Origin: Thermoleophilia bacterium | Lineage (GTDB): Bacteria > Actinomycetota > Thermoleophilia > Gaiellales > SKUG01 | Reading direction: 5' to 3' | NCBI GenBank assembly: GCA_025964465.1 | Contig: JAOPYS010000183.1 | Coordinates: 1 to 6,286, forward strand | DNA: 6,286 nucleotides | Shown here: one piece after another, positions 6,262 through 6,286 of the stretch | Layout: every line of letters begins with the position of its first letter | Position numbering within the stretch: position 1 is the first letter of the stretch | Program-made: the position numbers and the translations under genes | Notes under the pieces: generated by a model | What the model was told of the DNA's origin: nothing | What the model saw: the letters and a program-made list of their open reading frames with translations, nothing else | Database searches by the model: none

Positions 6262-6286
6262 ATGTCGAAGACCGGAGCGCTCGCTG
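6262..6286 (+). CDS. Possible first codons of a divergent gene (runs off the right edge)
   Basis: ATG at 6262 opens a frame reading MSKTGALA to the window end. The start is typical in look and just right of the 9-bp inverted repeat, which would then lie between divergent genes. There is no clear Shine-Dalgarno, and only eight codons are visible, so this is tentative. Confidence 0.15.

Noticed and set aside
6254..6286. End of an upstream minus-strand gene stopping at TGA 6256-6254
   Set aside because: Only ten codons visible and no recognisable protein end; all frames close by chance in such a short stretch, so it cannot be supported.

Overview
The window is very G+C-rich, with strong third-position G/C bias and long spurious antisense frames. 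It looks like a chromosomal stretch of a high-GC bacterium. An actinobacterial-type lineage is my best guess, but nothing here fixes the taxon. There are no RNA genes, mobile elements or CRISPR arrays.

Almost everything lies on the minus strand in one tightly packed operon, read from right to left: (1) a nine-helix UbiA-superfamily prenyltransferase-like protein (6176-5148, GTG start); (2) a large PEP-synthase/rifampicin-phosphotransferase-like dikinase (5142-2407), cut by an in-frame TAG at 3456-3454; (3) a DUF3419/BtaA-like SAM-dependent 3-amino-3-carboxypropyl transferase (2410-1244); (4) a membrane CTP-dependent phytol/dolichol-kinase-like protein (from 1247, running off the left edge). 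The junctions are a 5-nt gap and two 4-nt ATGA overlaps, each with a Shine-Dalgarno sequence in the end of the preceding gene, so the genes are probably translationally coupled.

The 110 bases right of the UbiA gene hold two perfect inverted repeats and possibly the first codons of a divergent plus-strand gene.

Taken together, the gene set points to an uncharacterised (iso)prenoid- or glycerolipid-modifying pathway. It combines a prenyl-transfer-type membrane enzyme, a lipid-alcohol kinase, an enzyme of the family that makes the homoserine ether head group of betaine lipids, and an ATP-dependent dikinase with no obvious gluconeogenic role. The product is inference only. The most notable sequence-level anomaly is the amber codon inside the dikinase: family-like sequence continues in the same frame on both sides, so the gene is either freshly broken, misread by sequencing, or made as two chains or by readthrough.
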